From Hymenobacter citatus (lineage in GTDB: Bacteria > Bacteroidota > Bacteroidia > Cytophagales > Hymenobacteraceae), in contig NZ_JACSCY010000014.1 in the NCBI RefSeq assembly GCF_014333615.1, forward strand, positions 62,001 to 126,000: a stretch of 64,000 nucleotides of DNA, written 5' to 3'. The notes beneath the pieces were generated by a model that had not been told where the DNA came from, searched no databases, and worked only from the letters and a program-made list of their open reading frames with translations. The position numbers and the translations under genes were made by a program. Shown here one piece after another: positions 17,173-27,300 of the stretch (position 1 is the stretch's first letter; every line of letters begins with the position of its first letter).

Positions 17173-17886
17173 TTACTGGGCCGGCGTGGCGATGCCGTTC
17201 TGGCGGGCCGCTTCGGCTTGTTGCGCCGTCCGCTCGGCGGCCTGCTGGGCTAGTAGCTTGCGCTCCTCCTCGGAAACGGGTGGGTTGTAGGGGATGTAGT
17301 CGAAATTGCTGAGTAGCAACCCAAATGGATTTGCTTCCGAGCGGTTGGTCTCAATCAGGGTGAAGCGAGCTGCTAGGGGTAACGACTTGCTTTGCTGATC
17401 CCCAATGAAAATTCGTTGCCGAGTGTAGACAGTGCCAGTGTAGGGGCGGCGCTCCAGGTGTAGGGCGACGCTGTCTACACTGAGCGTGGCCCGGGCACCG
17501 TAGCGCACGTAGTTGGCAAACACGTCGCTCTTCTTGAATCCTTCATAAATCCGCCGCCCGCCCGCATCATCAATTAGCGGCAGCGCCAAGTCCAGGTGCT
17601 GCTTGAAGCTGTACTGATCATGGGAGAACATGGTCGTCATGAAGGTGCGCACCAAGTTGCGCGCCTCGAAAGCCGTGTGCTCTTCAGCCGACGTACCCAG
17701 CGCAGAAAAGCTGCCTTGATTGCCTACCACGTACACGCGCTGGCCGCTCACGTTGAACGCGTACCACACCAGAAAGCCTGCCGCCACGACGACCACAGTG
17801 CTCAGCACAGCTGAAGCCAGCGCGACGATCTGCATGGTGGAGAAGGCTTTGTTTAAGTCTTTTACAGGAGCTACTGAAGTTTCCAT
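17173..17886 (-). CDS. traK: Conjugative transfer protein TraK (VirB8-like)
   Basis: 237 residues from the ATG at 17886. A cytoplasmic tail of about 18 residues is followed by a membrane helix (IVALASAVLSTVVVVAAGFL) and a periplasmic domain with ARNLVRTFMTTMFSHDQYSF and GTVYTRQRIFIGDQQSKSL, typical of TraK. VirB8-like proteins organise the inner-membrane platform. The C terminus is Gln/Ala-rich. It belongs to the minus-strand tra operon, 68 bases after the preceding unknown gene. Confidence 0.9.
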   Translation of the reverse strand: METSVAPVKDLNKAFSTMQIVALASAVLSTVVVVAAGFLVWYAFNVSGQRVYVVGNQGSFSALGTSAEEHTAFEARNLVRTFMTTMFSHDQYSFKQHLDLALPLIDDAGGRRIYEGFKKSDVFANYVRYGARATLSVDSVALHLERRPYTGTVYTRQRIFIGDQQSKSLPLAARFTLIETNRSEANPFGLLLSNFDYIPYNPPVSEEERKLLAQQAAERTAQQAEAARQNGIATPAQ

Positions 17887-17954
17887 CCGCAAACTGAGTA
17901 AGGAGTGAAAGAACAAACGGTGGTAGAGAGCAGCATGAAGCGAGCAGCTTCGCT

Positions 17955-18551
17955 CTACCGCAAAGGCTTCACTGGCAGCGTAATCTTACCTGCCGCGCTT
18001 GGGTAATAGGGATAGCTAAAGACCACCGTGGGCGATGTGCTGGCGTAACAGTAGAAAAAGCCGCTGACGGTGAAGGTGCGATTAGGCGCAATCAGCTGGG
18101 GCGCCCCATACCGCCGAACCATAGCAGAGTCAGTGCTGAGTGATTCAACGATGAACGGCGTGAGTGTATCTCTTTTAGCAGCAACGTAGCGAGAGAGCAG
18201 GATGGGGTCACCGCCCATCTTAGCCACGTTGCGCACTACGGCCGTAAAGGGTACCCGATAGCCAGCCAGCTTTACTGGTTCAGCTGCGCTAGTACGTGGC
18301 CATTGGGAGGGGCGATTGAGCAGCATAGGCTTGGCTGCGCCCTGCTCCAAACTCACTAACTCCACGCGCTTTTGGCTGGCAACGCTGGGTAGATCCAAGG
18401 TAGCTACCCACGACTCCAGCACAGGCCGGATGTCAACGCTCACGGCTGGTGGCAGAGAGGGTAGTGTACGTTGCTGTGACAAGGCGGAGAGCGGAAAGCA
18501 GCTCATTGCAAAAGCAACTGAAAATGCATGGGGAAACGGGAGCTTTTTCAT
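17955..18551 (-). CDS. Exported protein of unknown function in tra operon
   Basis: 198 residues with a clear signal peptide (MKKLPFPHAF...FPLSALSQQ). The mature part has no motif I recognise; it contains VELVSLEQGAAKPMLLNRPS and a C-terminal segment VSGFFYCYASTSPTVVFSYP that looks beta-rich. It sits between traJ and traK, where CTnDOT-like systems have no periplasmic protein of this type. The location argues for a role in the channel or in pilus assembly. Short intergenic gaps (36 and 68 bases) support cotranscription. Confidence 0.65.
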   Translation of the reverse strand: MKKLPFPHAFSVAFAMSCFPLSALSQQRTLPSLPPAVSVDIRPVLESWVATLDLPSVASQKRVELVSLEQGAAKPMLLNRPSQWPRTSAAEPVKLAGYRVPFTAVVRNVAKMGGDPILLSRYVAAKRDTLTPFIVESLSTDSAMVRRYGAPQLIAPNRTFTVSGFFYCYASTSPTVVFSYPYYPSAAGKITLPVKPLR

Positions 18552-18587
18552 AGACCTATCGGCAATAGTGAAAAAGTAAAATACGTA

Positions 18588-19727
18588 TTAGCGCGTCCAG
18601 ATGCCAGAGCTACGTTGCTGATAAGTAGGGTTTAACGCTTCCGCCATCGTGACGCGCGGGAGCGAAGCCGCCGCTGAATTCTCAGCTGCTGGAGCTGTAG
18701 CAATTTGCTCAGCATTACTATGAACTTCTGCTGCTCCGCTATTGCCTCCACCGGATCCTGCACTGCGGCCGTTGCCCATTATTCGCCCGAGGGCGCTCGA
18801 CAGGCCGCCCCCACCAGGGGCTGCAACACCTGCCGCCGCTGTGGCAGCTCCTGCCACCATGCCACCAAATGATGCCAAAAATCCTTGTACCGCCGAGCCA
18901 CCGATGACAAGACTGGTCAGGTAGGGAACCATGAAGTAGAGCACCACAAATGCCACCGACATAATCAGGAAGCTAGTATCCTGATCGGCTTGTTGAGTAC
19001 CGGGTAACATAGGCCCTACCTGCGTCTGCTGCTGGGCGTAGAAGCTGTAGAGCAGATCTAAAACTGCAAAGGTCAATGACCATAAGTGGACGGAGACGAA
19101 ATTCTGTAACCAGTGCTTTGCTAACTGTGCAAAAGCAGGAATAACAGACAAAGACAATGTGATGGGACCTGAAACATACAGGAATCCAAGCACGAATTGC
19201 CGGATGTACAGCATCACGTTGCGCACCACTAGTACTGTTGTGGCAGTAAAAAAGCGCGTGAGCAGACCCACAAAGCTGAATGATTGCCAAGCGTCGTTCA
19301 AATTGCTTAGCAACGAGCCAGCTCGATCAATAAATTCGGCCATACTAACTGTCTGCCCAGCCGAATTTTGCGTCAAGGCCCCCGGCGTGAGTATCTGATA
19401 AATAGCCTGCCCAGCTGAGTCACCAGCTGTAGGTAAGCGCAACAACCCTACGAAGCCTCCAATAGCATCGCCAATAAGCGTTGCCCACTCACTGTAAAAG
19501 CCGATTAACAGGTAAAGCCACAGCCCTTTCAGCAGAGGACCAAAATCCATGGAAAGCGAATTGCTTTGCAGATATCCCCGCCCGATGGTCGTAATCAGCG
19601 CAATACCCAGAAAGCTGGGTATGAGCACGCCCTGACAAAGATGCTGTACCGTAATAAGCGACTTTTCGCAAGCCGTGAAAAACTTGGGGTCAACATCAAC
19701 GAACAGGAGCAGGGTAGGGGAGATCAT
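18588..19727 (-). CDS. traJ: Conjugative transfer protein TraJ (VirB6-like)
   Basis: 379 residues with about six membrane helices between residues 30 and 290, for example LLKGLWLYLLIGFYSEWATL, LYIRQFVLGFLYVSGPITL and FLIMSVAFVVLYFMVP. The last 100 residues are Gly/Ala/Ser-rich and cytoplasmic or periplasmic tail. This matches the CTnDOT TraJ family, the polytopic VirB6-like core of the inner-membrane channel. Its ATG overlaps the traG stop by 4 bases, so translation is probably coupled. Confidence 0.88.
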   Translation of the reverse strand: MISPTLLLFVDVDPKFFTACEKSLITVQHLCQGVLIPSFLGIALITTIGRGYLQSNSLSMDFGPLLKGLWLYLLIGFYSEWATLIGDAIGGFVGLLRLPTAGDSAGQAIYQILTPGALTQNSAGQTVSMAEFIDRAGSLLSNLNDAWQSFSFVGLLTRFFTATTVLVVRNVMLYIRQFVLGFLYVSGPITLSLSVIPAFAQLAKHWLQNFVSVHLWSLTFAVLDLLYSFYAQQQTQVGPMLPGTQQADQDTSFLIMSVAFVVLYFMVPYLTSLVIGGSAVQGFLASFGGMVAGAATAAAGVAAPGGGGLSSALGRIMGNGRSAGSGGGNSGAAEVHSNAEQIATAPAAENSAAASLPRVTMAEALNPTYQQRSSGIWTR

Positions 19728-22372
19728 ACCGCCAGCGCCCCCCGCTGCGCCATCTTATCTTCCACAAACTGATCAACCGCCGGTGCCAGACGCTTCTGCA
19801 CGAAGGTTGTCATGACGGGCTCATTTGTCTCCGGATTCAGTACCACTCGACCTTCTTTATCACGCACAGGCACCGTTATTTCCCGCTTGTAGTGCTCTAC
19901 CAAACGATTCAAATAGTTGCGCTCGGTTGGCTTCGAGGAAAGAATGGCATCGAGCTGGGGTGATACTTCTAAAGCGTAAATCTGTCCTTTGGAACCCTGC
20001 TTGATGAAAAACTCCCGGAAGCTGTCTCCGCTCTGCACGGAGCGGCACAAGTCCATTTCGTGGGCCGTGAAACCAAGCGGCACCTGTATCCGATCCAGCG
20101 AATCCTTGTTGGAGTGTCGCAGGATAATCTTGGTGGAGCTATTATCAATCAGGGTGTAGCCAATCCTAGAATCCGTAATTTCCTTGATTCCCTGCGTGAT
20201 GATGGTGATGCTGCCATTCGTTTTGCGAATGGTGCGGTACATACTGACAATGAACTCTTCCAGCACGCCGGCCAGCAGCGCCCACGCCTCATCCAAGGCA
20301 ATGTATTTGACGTCGTCCGGAAATTGGCGAAATAAATCCAGCGCCAGTTCCGTAATCAGCATCCCCACGACCGGATACAGAGTAGGGTCGGTCTTTACCT
20401 TCGCCAAGTCGAAGCAGATGAGGTGGTATTGACTTAAGTCCTTGTCGCGACGGGCGTTGAGCACTTTCTCGTAGCGTCCACCCGCCACAAACTCCGATAG
20501 AATCAGAAACAGCTGCGGAAAATCGATGTAACGGGAATCAATACCGTGCTGCACGCGCAGCTGATGATCCGCATCCACGACTCCCGTTGGGGCGGGCTGC
20601 GACATTCGGTAGTGGTAGCTGGTCAGGTAGTCAAAGAAGCCCTGCATGCCCGGGAATTCCTCATCCACCTGCCCCAGCCGCTCGTGCTGGTTGAGGTGCG
20701 TCTTGTAGTACTCCTTCAGAAAGCGGCCGATAATGGCTCGCTCCGACTTGTCCAGCTCGATCTTCTGATTGCCGCTGGTCGTGCCCTTCCACAGCGCCGA
20801 GATGAGCGTCAGGTGGAAGTTCAGCTTGTCATCGTTGTAGAGCCACGGCCCAGTATCTCCCTTGCGGGGAATCAGAAAGGGGTTGAATTCAATTGGGTTT
20901 TCCGGGTCGTACTCGAAATACGTATTCTCGAAATCTGCACCGTTTAGTGACTGCACCACGTTGCGGTAGGAGCCCAGACCCGCCCCCAGCCCAATATCAA
21001 TGATGATCTGGCGGGCTCCCTTTTCGAAACGCTGTACGACCAGATTACCAAAGAAGTAGGATTTGCCGGAGCCAGAAGGCCCAATTATCACAGCGTTCTG
21101 GTTATCCAGGTTTGTATTGAAGAGATTGACCTTAAGCAAATTGCGAAACCGGTCACACAGGTACTCTCCCTTCTTATCGGAGCGGTAGGAGGTAATCCAG
21201 TGCAGGTAGCACAGGGCGCGGTCGGTGGAAGTGGTCAGCCACCGATCCGGAATCTGGTAGGCGTTGCCGGGCAGTAGGCCAAAGTAAAGGTAGAGCGCCA
21301 GGAAGCTTTCTACGACCGATTCTGTCCCGAATACCTGCCGGTAGGAGCTGGTGACTTTCTCCACGTTTTCGCGCAGGGCGCGTGCGTCGCTCTCCCACAG
21401 CAGCACGGAGGTGTGCAGGCCCACGATGGACTTGTTCTCGGCGCGCACCTCCGCCGTAAATAACTCAATTTCCTCAGAGCGGAGGATATTATCCTGCGTG
21501 GCCAGGCGGGCCAGGGATTTGTTCAGCTTTCGGTCATTATCCAGAGATTTAAGAGCTGTGCGCGTGTCATTTACCAGAAAAGCCTGCGTCAGAATATGGG
21601 GGCACTGCAGGTAGTGGGTGAGTGGGTAGATCATGGGCTGCGTTACGTTGTAGCCCTTACCACCCGCTACTGCCGGAAAAGAATCGGTTCCCTGCCCAAT
21701 CATGGAAACCACACTGATCTGATGCTCTCCGAGGCGCAAGCCAGTAGCCCCGCCGTTAGACAGTTCCCGAGCCGGTTGGGTGGGCTGGTGCTCAAAGTCC
21801 AGATTGAAGTACTGCGCGTACACCCGCCGGATTTCCTTCTCGCTTAGTCGGGTGAGCGTTACCCCCTTCAGTACCCGCAGTGATTGCAGCAGCTCCGCTG
21901 AGTTGCGCTCGGCCAGTTCCAGTGTGAGCGGGAGGCTGGCAAACGGATTTTTCTGAATGGCTTCGCCACCGCGCGCAATCAGCGCATTCAAGGCATTGGT
22001 GCGCGTCGGTGTTTGCTCTGCCGTTGGGGCAAAGCTGACGAACAGGTAAGAATTATGGTAGAGAACCGGCCGCGGCGCAAAGTGCGCATTCATCTTACTC
22101 TCGAAGTAAGTAGCTGCTGTATTCTGGTAGCCTGCTACCCGCTCGTAGTAGATATCCGTTTTCTGGACGATGGTTTGGGCGGGGAAAATGCGCAGCAGGT
22201 TCATTAATGCCTGCTGCGCGCTTTCGTAGTCGTTCTTCTCCCAGCTTTCCATTTCGGCGGGTTCCACCAGAAAGCCGATGCCTACCCGCCCATCTCGGAA
22301 AATGACTTTATCCTGCTCAAAGCTAAAGACCGGGTCGGCCTGCCGGAAGGACGTGGTTCTGATCTGTTTCAT
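19724..22372 (-). CDS. traG: Conjugation ATPase TraG (VirB4 family)
   Basis: 882 residues. The N-terminal third is the CagE/VirB4 domain (FSFEQDKVIFRDGRVGIGF at the start). Walker A AVIIGPSGSGKSYFFG lies at about 427-440 and Walker B KYIALDEAWALL at about 688-700, followed by SITIITQGIKEI. It energises pilus assembly and DNA transfer on the cytoplasmic face. Its start overlaps the end of the traF-like gene by 50 bases and its end overlaps traJ by 4 bases, a tightly packed operon. Length agrees with CTnDOT TraG. Confidence 0.94.
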   Translation of the reverse strand: MKQIRTTSFRQADPVFSFEQDKVIFRDGRVGIGFLVEPAEMESWEKNDYESAQQALMNLLRIFPAQTIVQKTDIYYERVAGYQNTAATYFESKMNAHFAPRPVLYHNSYLFVSFAPTAEQTPTRTNALNALIARGGEAIQKNPFASLPLTLELAERNSAELLQSLRVLKGVTLTRLSEKEIRRVYAQYFNLDFEHQPTQPARELSNGGATGLRLGEHQISVVSMIGQGTDSFPAVAGGKGYNVTQPMIYPLTHYLQCPHILTQAFLVNDTRTALKSLDNDRKLNKSLARLATQDNILRSEEIELFTAEVRAENKSIVGLHTSVLLWESDARALRENVEKVTSSYRQVFGTESVVESFLALYLYFGLLPGNAYQIPDRWLTTSTDRALCYLHWITSYRSDKKGEYLCDRFRNLLKVNLFNTNLDNQNAVIIGPSGSGKSYFFGNLVVQRFEKGARQIIIDIGLGAGLGSYRNVVQSLNGADFENTYFEYDPENPIEFNPFLIPRKGDTGPWLYNDDKLNFHLTLISALWKGTTSGNQKIELDKSERAIIGRFLKEYYKTHLNQHERLGQVDEEFPGMQGFFDYLTSYHYRMSQPAPTGVVDADHQLRVQHGIDSRYIDFPQLFLILSEFVAGGRYEKVLNARRDKDLSQYHLICFDLAKVKTDPTLYPVVGMLITELALDLFRQFPDDVKYIALDEAWALLAGVLEEFIVSMYRTIRKTNGSITIITQGIKEITDSRIGYTLIDNSSTKIILRHSNKDSLDRIQVPLGFTAHEMDLCRSVQSGDSFREFFIKQGSKGQIYALEVSPQLDAILSSKPTERNYLNRLVEHYKREITVPVRDKEGRVVLNPETNEPVMTTFVQKRLAPAVDQFVEDKMAQRGALAV

Positions 22373-22664
22373 GTTGCACGGATTCTAAGCCCAGCGCAAT
22401 TCGTCGGGGTTGCACAAACTGAAAAGCCAGCCACCCCAGCAAGAAGCCGGGCGGTTTGTGCTTTGCCAGATACCGCAGCCCCATCAGAAGGCCCAGGGTG
22501 AGCAGAAAAATGATCAGGTAGAGAAGCGTGGGCACATGCACGACCAACGAAGCAACTCCCAGCCCCAGAATAGATCCAATGAAGAGCCCCACGACCAAGC
22601 CCAAGTCCTGTAGATTCATCCCCAAAACCTGGGCTGGTCGTTCAATGCTTTTGTAGGATTGCAT
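22323..22664 (-). CDS. traF: TraF-like membrane protein (VirB3-like, DUF4133 type)
   Basis: 113 residues with two adjacent membrane helices, LGLVVGLFIGSILGLGVASL and LLYLIIFLLTLGLLMGLRYL, followed by KHKPPGFLLGWLAF. The layout is that of CTnDOT TraF, a VirB3-like partner of the VirB4 ATPase. It ends 50 bases inside traG. The last 30 residues (LESVQHETDQNHVLPAGRPG) go beyond the usual family end and arise from the overlap with the traG start. Confidence 0.82.
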   Translation of the reverse strand: MQSYKSIERPAQVLGMNLQDLGLVVGLFIGSILGLGVASLVVHVPTLLYLIIFLLTLGLLMGLRYLAKHKPPGFLLGWLAFQFVQPRRIALGLESVQHETDQNHVLPAGRPGL

Positions 22665-22688
22665 ACTGGTAAGTGTTACTGCGCTTGC

Positions 22689-23111
22689 CTACTGTGAAAC
22701 CCCGCCCGTGCCGCCGATAGCCGAAGCCAAGTCGTTCTTGAAAAACTGGAAGCCAAACCACAGCACCACACCGCCCACCAGCCACCCCAGCGACGAAAGC
22801 GCATCCGGGGCGCCGTTGGCAAACTTCATGACCACCCGCACCAAGCCAATGCTGATCAGGATGATGAAGACTACCTGAACGATAGTGAAAATAGTCGTTT
22901 GCACCTTGTTCAGGGCGGCAGCCGTGCCTCCCTGGGCCAGCGCGGCCTGCTGCGTTGCCAGTAAGGCAAGCAGCAACGCCTGGGCGCGGGCTTCCCAGCG
23001 GCTTTTGGGTCGGAAGTAGAGCGTGTGATTGGCCAATTGCAGGCAACTGGTCAGGGTGCGGCCAACCATTGCCTGAGCCGCTGCTTGCAGGGTAACAAGA
23101 CGTTTACGCAT
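22689..23111 (-). CDS. traE: TraE-like pilin (VirB2-like, DUF4134 type)
   Basis: 140 residues from the ATG at 23111. The probable leader is long: a basic N terminus, then LLLALLATQQAALAQ ending near residue 61. The mature part of about 80 residues has two membrane helices (TIFTIVQVVFIILISIGLVR and LGWLVGGVVLWFGFQFF) and an FANGAPDALSSL turn, the layout of VirB2-type pilins. Family members usually have leaders of 20-30 residues, so the extra 35-40 residues are odd; no closer ATG is seen. It heads the conserved part of the operon. Confidence 0.8.
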   Translation of the reverse strand: MRKRLVTLQAAAQAMVGRTLTSCLQLANHTLYFRPKSRWEARAQALLLALLATQQAALAQGGTAAALNKVQTTIFTIVQVVFIILISIGLVRVVMKFANGAPDALSSLGWLVGGVVLWFGFQFFKNDLASAIGGTGGVSQ

Positions 23112-23180
23112 GAGTAGAAGAAATAAAGTGGAAGAATAAACGAGGGGGTATAACCCCATGAAATCAATCCAGCAGTTCTA

Positions 23181-23780
23181 CTAGGCGGTTTCTACCATCA
23201 CAGGAGCCGTTTCGTCGGGGCTAGTGCAACTGACCGTCGTTTGAAAATCGATAGTAGCGATACCACGCTTCAGGCGCCGCTTCTCTTTGGCTGACATCAC
23301 TTCCGTAGCAGCGCCAACGACATTATCCAGCAGTGCTGGCGGAAGAGGTGTAACAGTAGCAGCTACCGCAGCATTGGAATCAGATGCGGCCACCTTGGTA
23401 GCTAGGTTTGCATTAGCTACGGGTGCCTTTTCAGCAGGAGCAGTAGGCTTTGCGTCTTTTGTTGTCGGAGCGGGTGCGGCAGCTGGGCTCGCGGTAGGCT
23501 GAGTGAGGCGATGAGCTGCCGCGTGTTCCGAGATTGGGGAGGAAGTAGTGTTTGGAGTGGTGGGAGAATCAGCTGAGAGTGGGAACGGAGTGGGCAGGTA
23601 GTCGGAAAGGGCATAGGTGAACTGTTTAATAGAGGCGTGATTGGCAGGGATACACATTTCATTTGCCTCTTCTTCTGCTAGCGTACGAGCGGAACTGCTG
23701 TAGTATCGCCACCAGATGATGAGCCCAATCAGGAGGGCACTACTGCCAACCGCGCAAATCGGTAAAGCCCAGCTAGTCAT
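23181..23780 (-). CDS. Membrane-anchored hypothetical protein, first gene of tra operon
   Basis: 199 residues from the ATG at 23780; an upstream in-frame TTG at 23822 would overlap the repeated motif there. One membrane helix (WALPICAVGSSALLIGLIIW) at the N terminus is followed by a Glu-rich EEEANE stretch, a long Pro/Ala/Thr-rich region and a basic segment SAKEKRRLKRGIATIDFQTT. I do not recognise the family. Position as the first gene of the operon suggests a transfer role, but low-complexity sequence prevents a functional call. Confidence 0.55.
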   Translation of the reverse strand: MTSWALPICAVGSSALLIGLIIWWRYYSSSARTLAEEEANEMCIPANHASIKQFTYALSDYLPTPFPLSADSPTTPNTTSSPISEHAAAHRLTQPTASPAAAPAPTTKDAKPTAPAEKAPVANANLATKVAASDSNAAVAATVTPLPPALLDNVVGAATEVMSAKEKRRLKRGIATIDFQTTVSCTSPDETAPVMVETA

Positions 23781-23821
23781 AAGAGTATGAGCAAGTATAG
23801 AGGATATAATTAGTTCATCCA

Positions 23822-23858
23822 AAAGTTTATTAAAGTTTTTTTAAAGTTTGTCCAAAGT
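23822..23858. promoter_or_regulatory. Four helically phased AAAGT repeats upstream of tra operon
   Basis: AAAGT occurs at 23822, 23832, 23843 and 23854, that is every 10-11 bases (one DNA turn), between 42 and 78 bases before the tra operon's first ATG. Read toward the operon the unit is AAACTTT. The outermost copy is part of AGTTTGTCCAAAGT, also found before the coupling-protein gene. Between the repeats and the ATG lies TATACTTG, close to the -7 motif. Confidence 0.5.
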
Positions 23859-24018
23859 GTATATTTGATGTAGAGTTCAGCACAAGCTGCGTAGCGGCCA
23901 AGGAGTTGACTCGGGATTAATTTGCGTGGGCAGGAATGACCTTGAAATTTTGCCACTACTTTCAAGGTACTCACACCTGAATTCTATCCCGATTCTACCT
24001 CGCCCCCCGTTCGTCGCT

Positions 24019-24396
24019 ATGCAGCTGTCCTCCTTTCATCGAGCTTTTCCTAGCCCGCACCTACTCGTTCCCTATTCTGAAGGTCTGCGCTTCGTGCAGA
24101 TTGCGCTACGCTCCTTCCCGCACGGAGGGCTGAAAGAATGGGCCGCTACCCGTAAGCCGGCTATCAACTACTCGATGCTCGTCACGCTCAAGAACAATAA
24201 GCTTCGCAAGCCGGCGCCGCTTTTGGTTCAGCGGATATTGAAGGAGTTCGACTTTCCCGCCGAGTTGATTGGAACAGACAGCGTGGACAATGAGCGACAC
24301 TACAAATTCGTGTTCCCGAATCAAGAGCTGCTGGACTTGTTCAACGCCCAGCTAGCTCAGCATGACAACTCAACCAACAACCCCGAGGGAGCATGA
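24019..24396 (+). CDS. Small hypothetical protein, possibly DNA-binding
   Basis: 125 residues from the ATG at 24019; an upstream in-frame GTG at 23926 would add an unlikely N terminus. The middle (GLKEWAATRKPAINYSMLVT then LKNNKLRKPAPLLVQRILKE) resembles a Cro-like helix-turn-helix layout but without a clear match. It is divergent from the tra operon and overlaps the following Toprim gene by 35 bases, so the two are translated from one message. A regulator of transfer is a plausible guess. Confidence 0.5.
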   Translation: MQLSSFHRAFPSPHLLVPYSEGLRFVQIALRSFPHGGLKEWAATRKPAINYSMLVTLKNNKLRKPAPLLVQRILKEFDFPAELIGTDSVDNERHYKFVFPNQELLDLFNAQLAQHDNSTNNPEGA

Positions 24397-27300
24397 TCCC
24401 GACGAACTCACCCGGTTCAAACAGTCGATAGACTTGGTATCCTACGCGCAGCACCGTTACGGCTACCACATCGACAAAGAGCGCAGCAGTTCCGTCGAAC
24501 TGTCGCGGCAGGAGGAAAAGCTCGTCGTTACCCGCAAGGGTGACCACCAAGTGTACCTCAATCCGCATGACGAGCGGGACCAAGGAAGCATCATCGATTT
24601 TGTGAAGGCCCGGGGTGGGGGAGGGGCGGGGCTGAACCTAGGCCAGGTACGGCAAGAATTGCGCGACTACTTAGGCCAGCCCCAACCCGAACGACAATCG
24701 CCTATTTCTGGTCCACCGCGCTCAATAGCTCCAGCACCGAACGAGAATGAGGCGGAACGCCGGGCACGGTTGGTACTGGAGGTGCTGGGCGTGCAGCCCC
24801 AACTGACCGACCGCAGCTATTTGCATAAGCGGGGCCTCACCGACGAGACGATTGATAATCCGGCCTTTCAGGGTAGGGTCTTCACGGCGCAGCAGAATGG
24901 GCATCGTAATGTAGCTTTCCCGTTGTATAACGAACGGGGTATTGCCAGCGTCGAGCAGAAAAACGAAGGGTTCCGGCAATTGCTGGCAGTGCCCAAAGAT
25001 GGCATTTTTGCCACGAGCCCCACGGAAGGCAAAGGCACCAAGGTAGAGCGCGTCGTCATTAGTGAGTCGGCCTTGGACAGCATGAGCTATCATCAGCTCA
25101 AACAAGAAACGGACCGCCGCAACACCATCTACGTGGCCACCACGGGTACGCCTACCGAGCGCCAGATGGAGTTGATCCAACGCGTGATTGACAAGCACCA
25201 GCCCCACGAAGCAGTGCTGGCCAATGATAAAGATGCGGGCGGTCGGCGCTTTAATATCAACTACCTCAATGAGTTGCAGCCCCCGCGCACGGCCAAGGAA
25301 CTAGAGGGCCATTCAACCTACGAGGATGCAACTCGCTCCGTGCAGTGGCACGCCACGGCAGTAGGAAAATATCACTCGGCTCTACGGGTATCGTTTCAGC
25401 ACGAAAAAGCGCACGAGGGCGCCACGCACGTCCGGGAGTTGACGGAACGAGTTGGTCGGATCAACGCTACCCAGGATGGCGAAAACTCCATGAGCATGCA
25501 GGTGCAACGCACCGGTAGCAAAGAGACGGTGGTGCGCCTCGTGGTGCCGAATGCCGATACGGGCCAGTTGGAAGTTATTGCGCAGGAGCTATACCGTCAG
25601 CGGGAAGCCCAACGTGCCGCTGGCCAGGAGAAAGTAGTAGCCAACTTCCTGCGCGTGGAATATCCGCTCAGCAAAGATTATAATCAGGATGTAGAGCTGA
25701 AAAACAAAGGGCTGAGTGCTGCCGAAATCAGCCAACAAGGGCAGTTGGAAGCCGAGCAGAAGCAGGCGCAGCAAGCCCAAAAACAGCAGGCAGAAGCACT
25801 TCAGCAACAGCAGCGACAAGAAGCACAACGCCGGGAAGCTGAGCGACAACAAGCTGAGAACAGTCCCGAAGTACTTAAGGCCCGCCAGCAGCAGGAGCGT
25901 ACTACCGTGCGCGTATTGGTGGGGTCAGCGGTAGCGGCCAGCAACGAACCACCGGTAGCGGTGCGCGCTGCTCCTACTCTGGAGGAGGTCCGCCAGCAAT
26001 TCAAAACAGCCGCTACTGCTGTGTCCAAAGAGTTGGAGGAGGGCGGTCAGGGGGTAGTAGCCGCTCGTTTGCGGGAAGTCGTGCGGGTAATTGATCAAGA
26101 GCTCCACCTCACCGGCGCTTCGCGGGTAGTGGTAAGGCACGCACTGGATAGCACGGAAAAAGTGCGTGGGCTGGCTGACAGTCCGCAAACGGAGGTACTA
26201 CGGACGGCTGTACGCATTCTGGAAAACCCAGGGCTTCAAGGCGAAAAAACCATGACGAGCGCCGCTACGGCTGCCCCCGTACATGTTTCTGAACAGTCAG
26301 CGGCCGATGTAGCAGCTGTCCGGCAAAGAAGGCAAGAAGACAAAGCTTTTGATGCTGCGGTGCAGGCAATCGTTGCGGGCAACAGCCAGCAAAAAGCGAT
26401 GTTGCTGATCGATGAAGAACGGCCGGCTGAAGGCAAAACCACGCAGGCGCAGCAGATTGCCAAGCTTCTGCAACAAACAGGTGCCTTCGTAGGGGAGTTG
26501 CAGGCTACGCTTGCCAGCGGCCGCATCCGAACAGAAGTAGCCGTAACCTACGATCTGCGTCAAGAACAGGCACCGGTTATCAGTCAAACCCTGGATGCCC
26601 TGGAAAAAACAGCCCGTGTAATCGTTACGGAGCGGGAGCAGGATAAAACCTTACGCCGGGATCCGCAGCTCTACACGGCTCTGCGTGAGGCGGGGGTGGT
26701 CTTGCTCAAAGAATTTGAGGCTGCTCAGCCAGCGCCAGCCCGACGGGTAGCGCCAGAGCAAGAGAGTAGTAACGCTGGAAAATCACCTAGTAGAAGCGTT
26801 GAGGTAGAAGCCAGCAAAAGCTCTACAAATGACGCACACACTGTCGAAAAGGTAGCGACCATCCACGTGCAAGAATTAACTCCCACACCAACTAATCGGG
26901 CTGAACGACTACAAGCGGTTTTGGAGAAGGCGGGCATTGTGCAAACAGGGGAGATAACCAGCATTACCGATGCACAGGGTATTCGTCACAGTTCCTTTCC
27001 GGTGCACTACCGCATCGACCAGCCTACTATCGCCCAAGTACATCAGACACTTACGAACGCCGCGCACAACTACCCGGGCATTCGCGTAGAAGAACAGGAA
27101 CAGGATACAGTAGACCGGCAGCGCGCAGCTGCTCAGGCACCATTACAACCTGTTCCTGTTACGCGAAAGAAGGAAGAGGGTATAGTACCTGAGTTGAGTC
27201 GAGTACCAATGATGGTAATCGAGGCACCACAATTCGCGAAGGAGCTTGCCTCTTTACCAACGCGTGAGGCTACTTCAACTACAACAGGTCAGGCAGTAGG

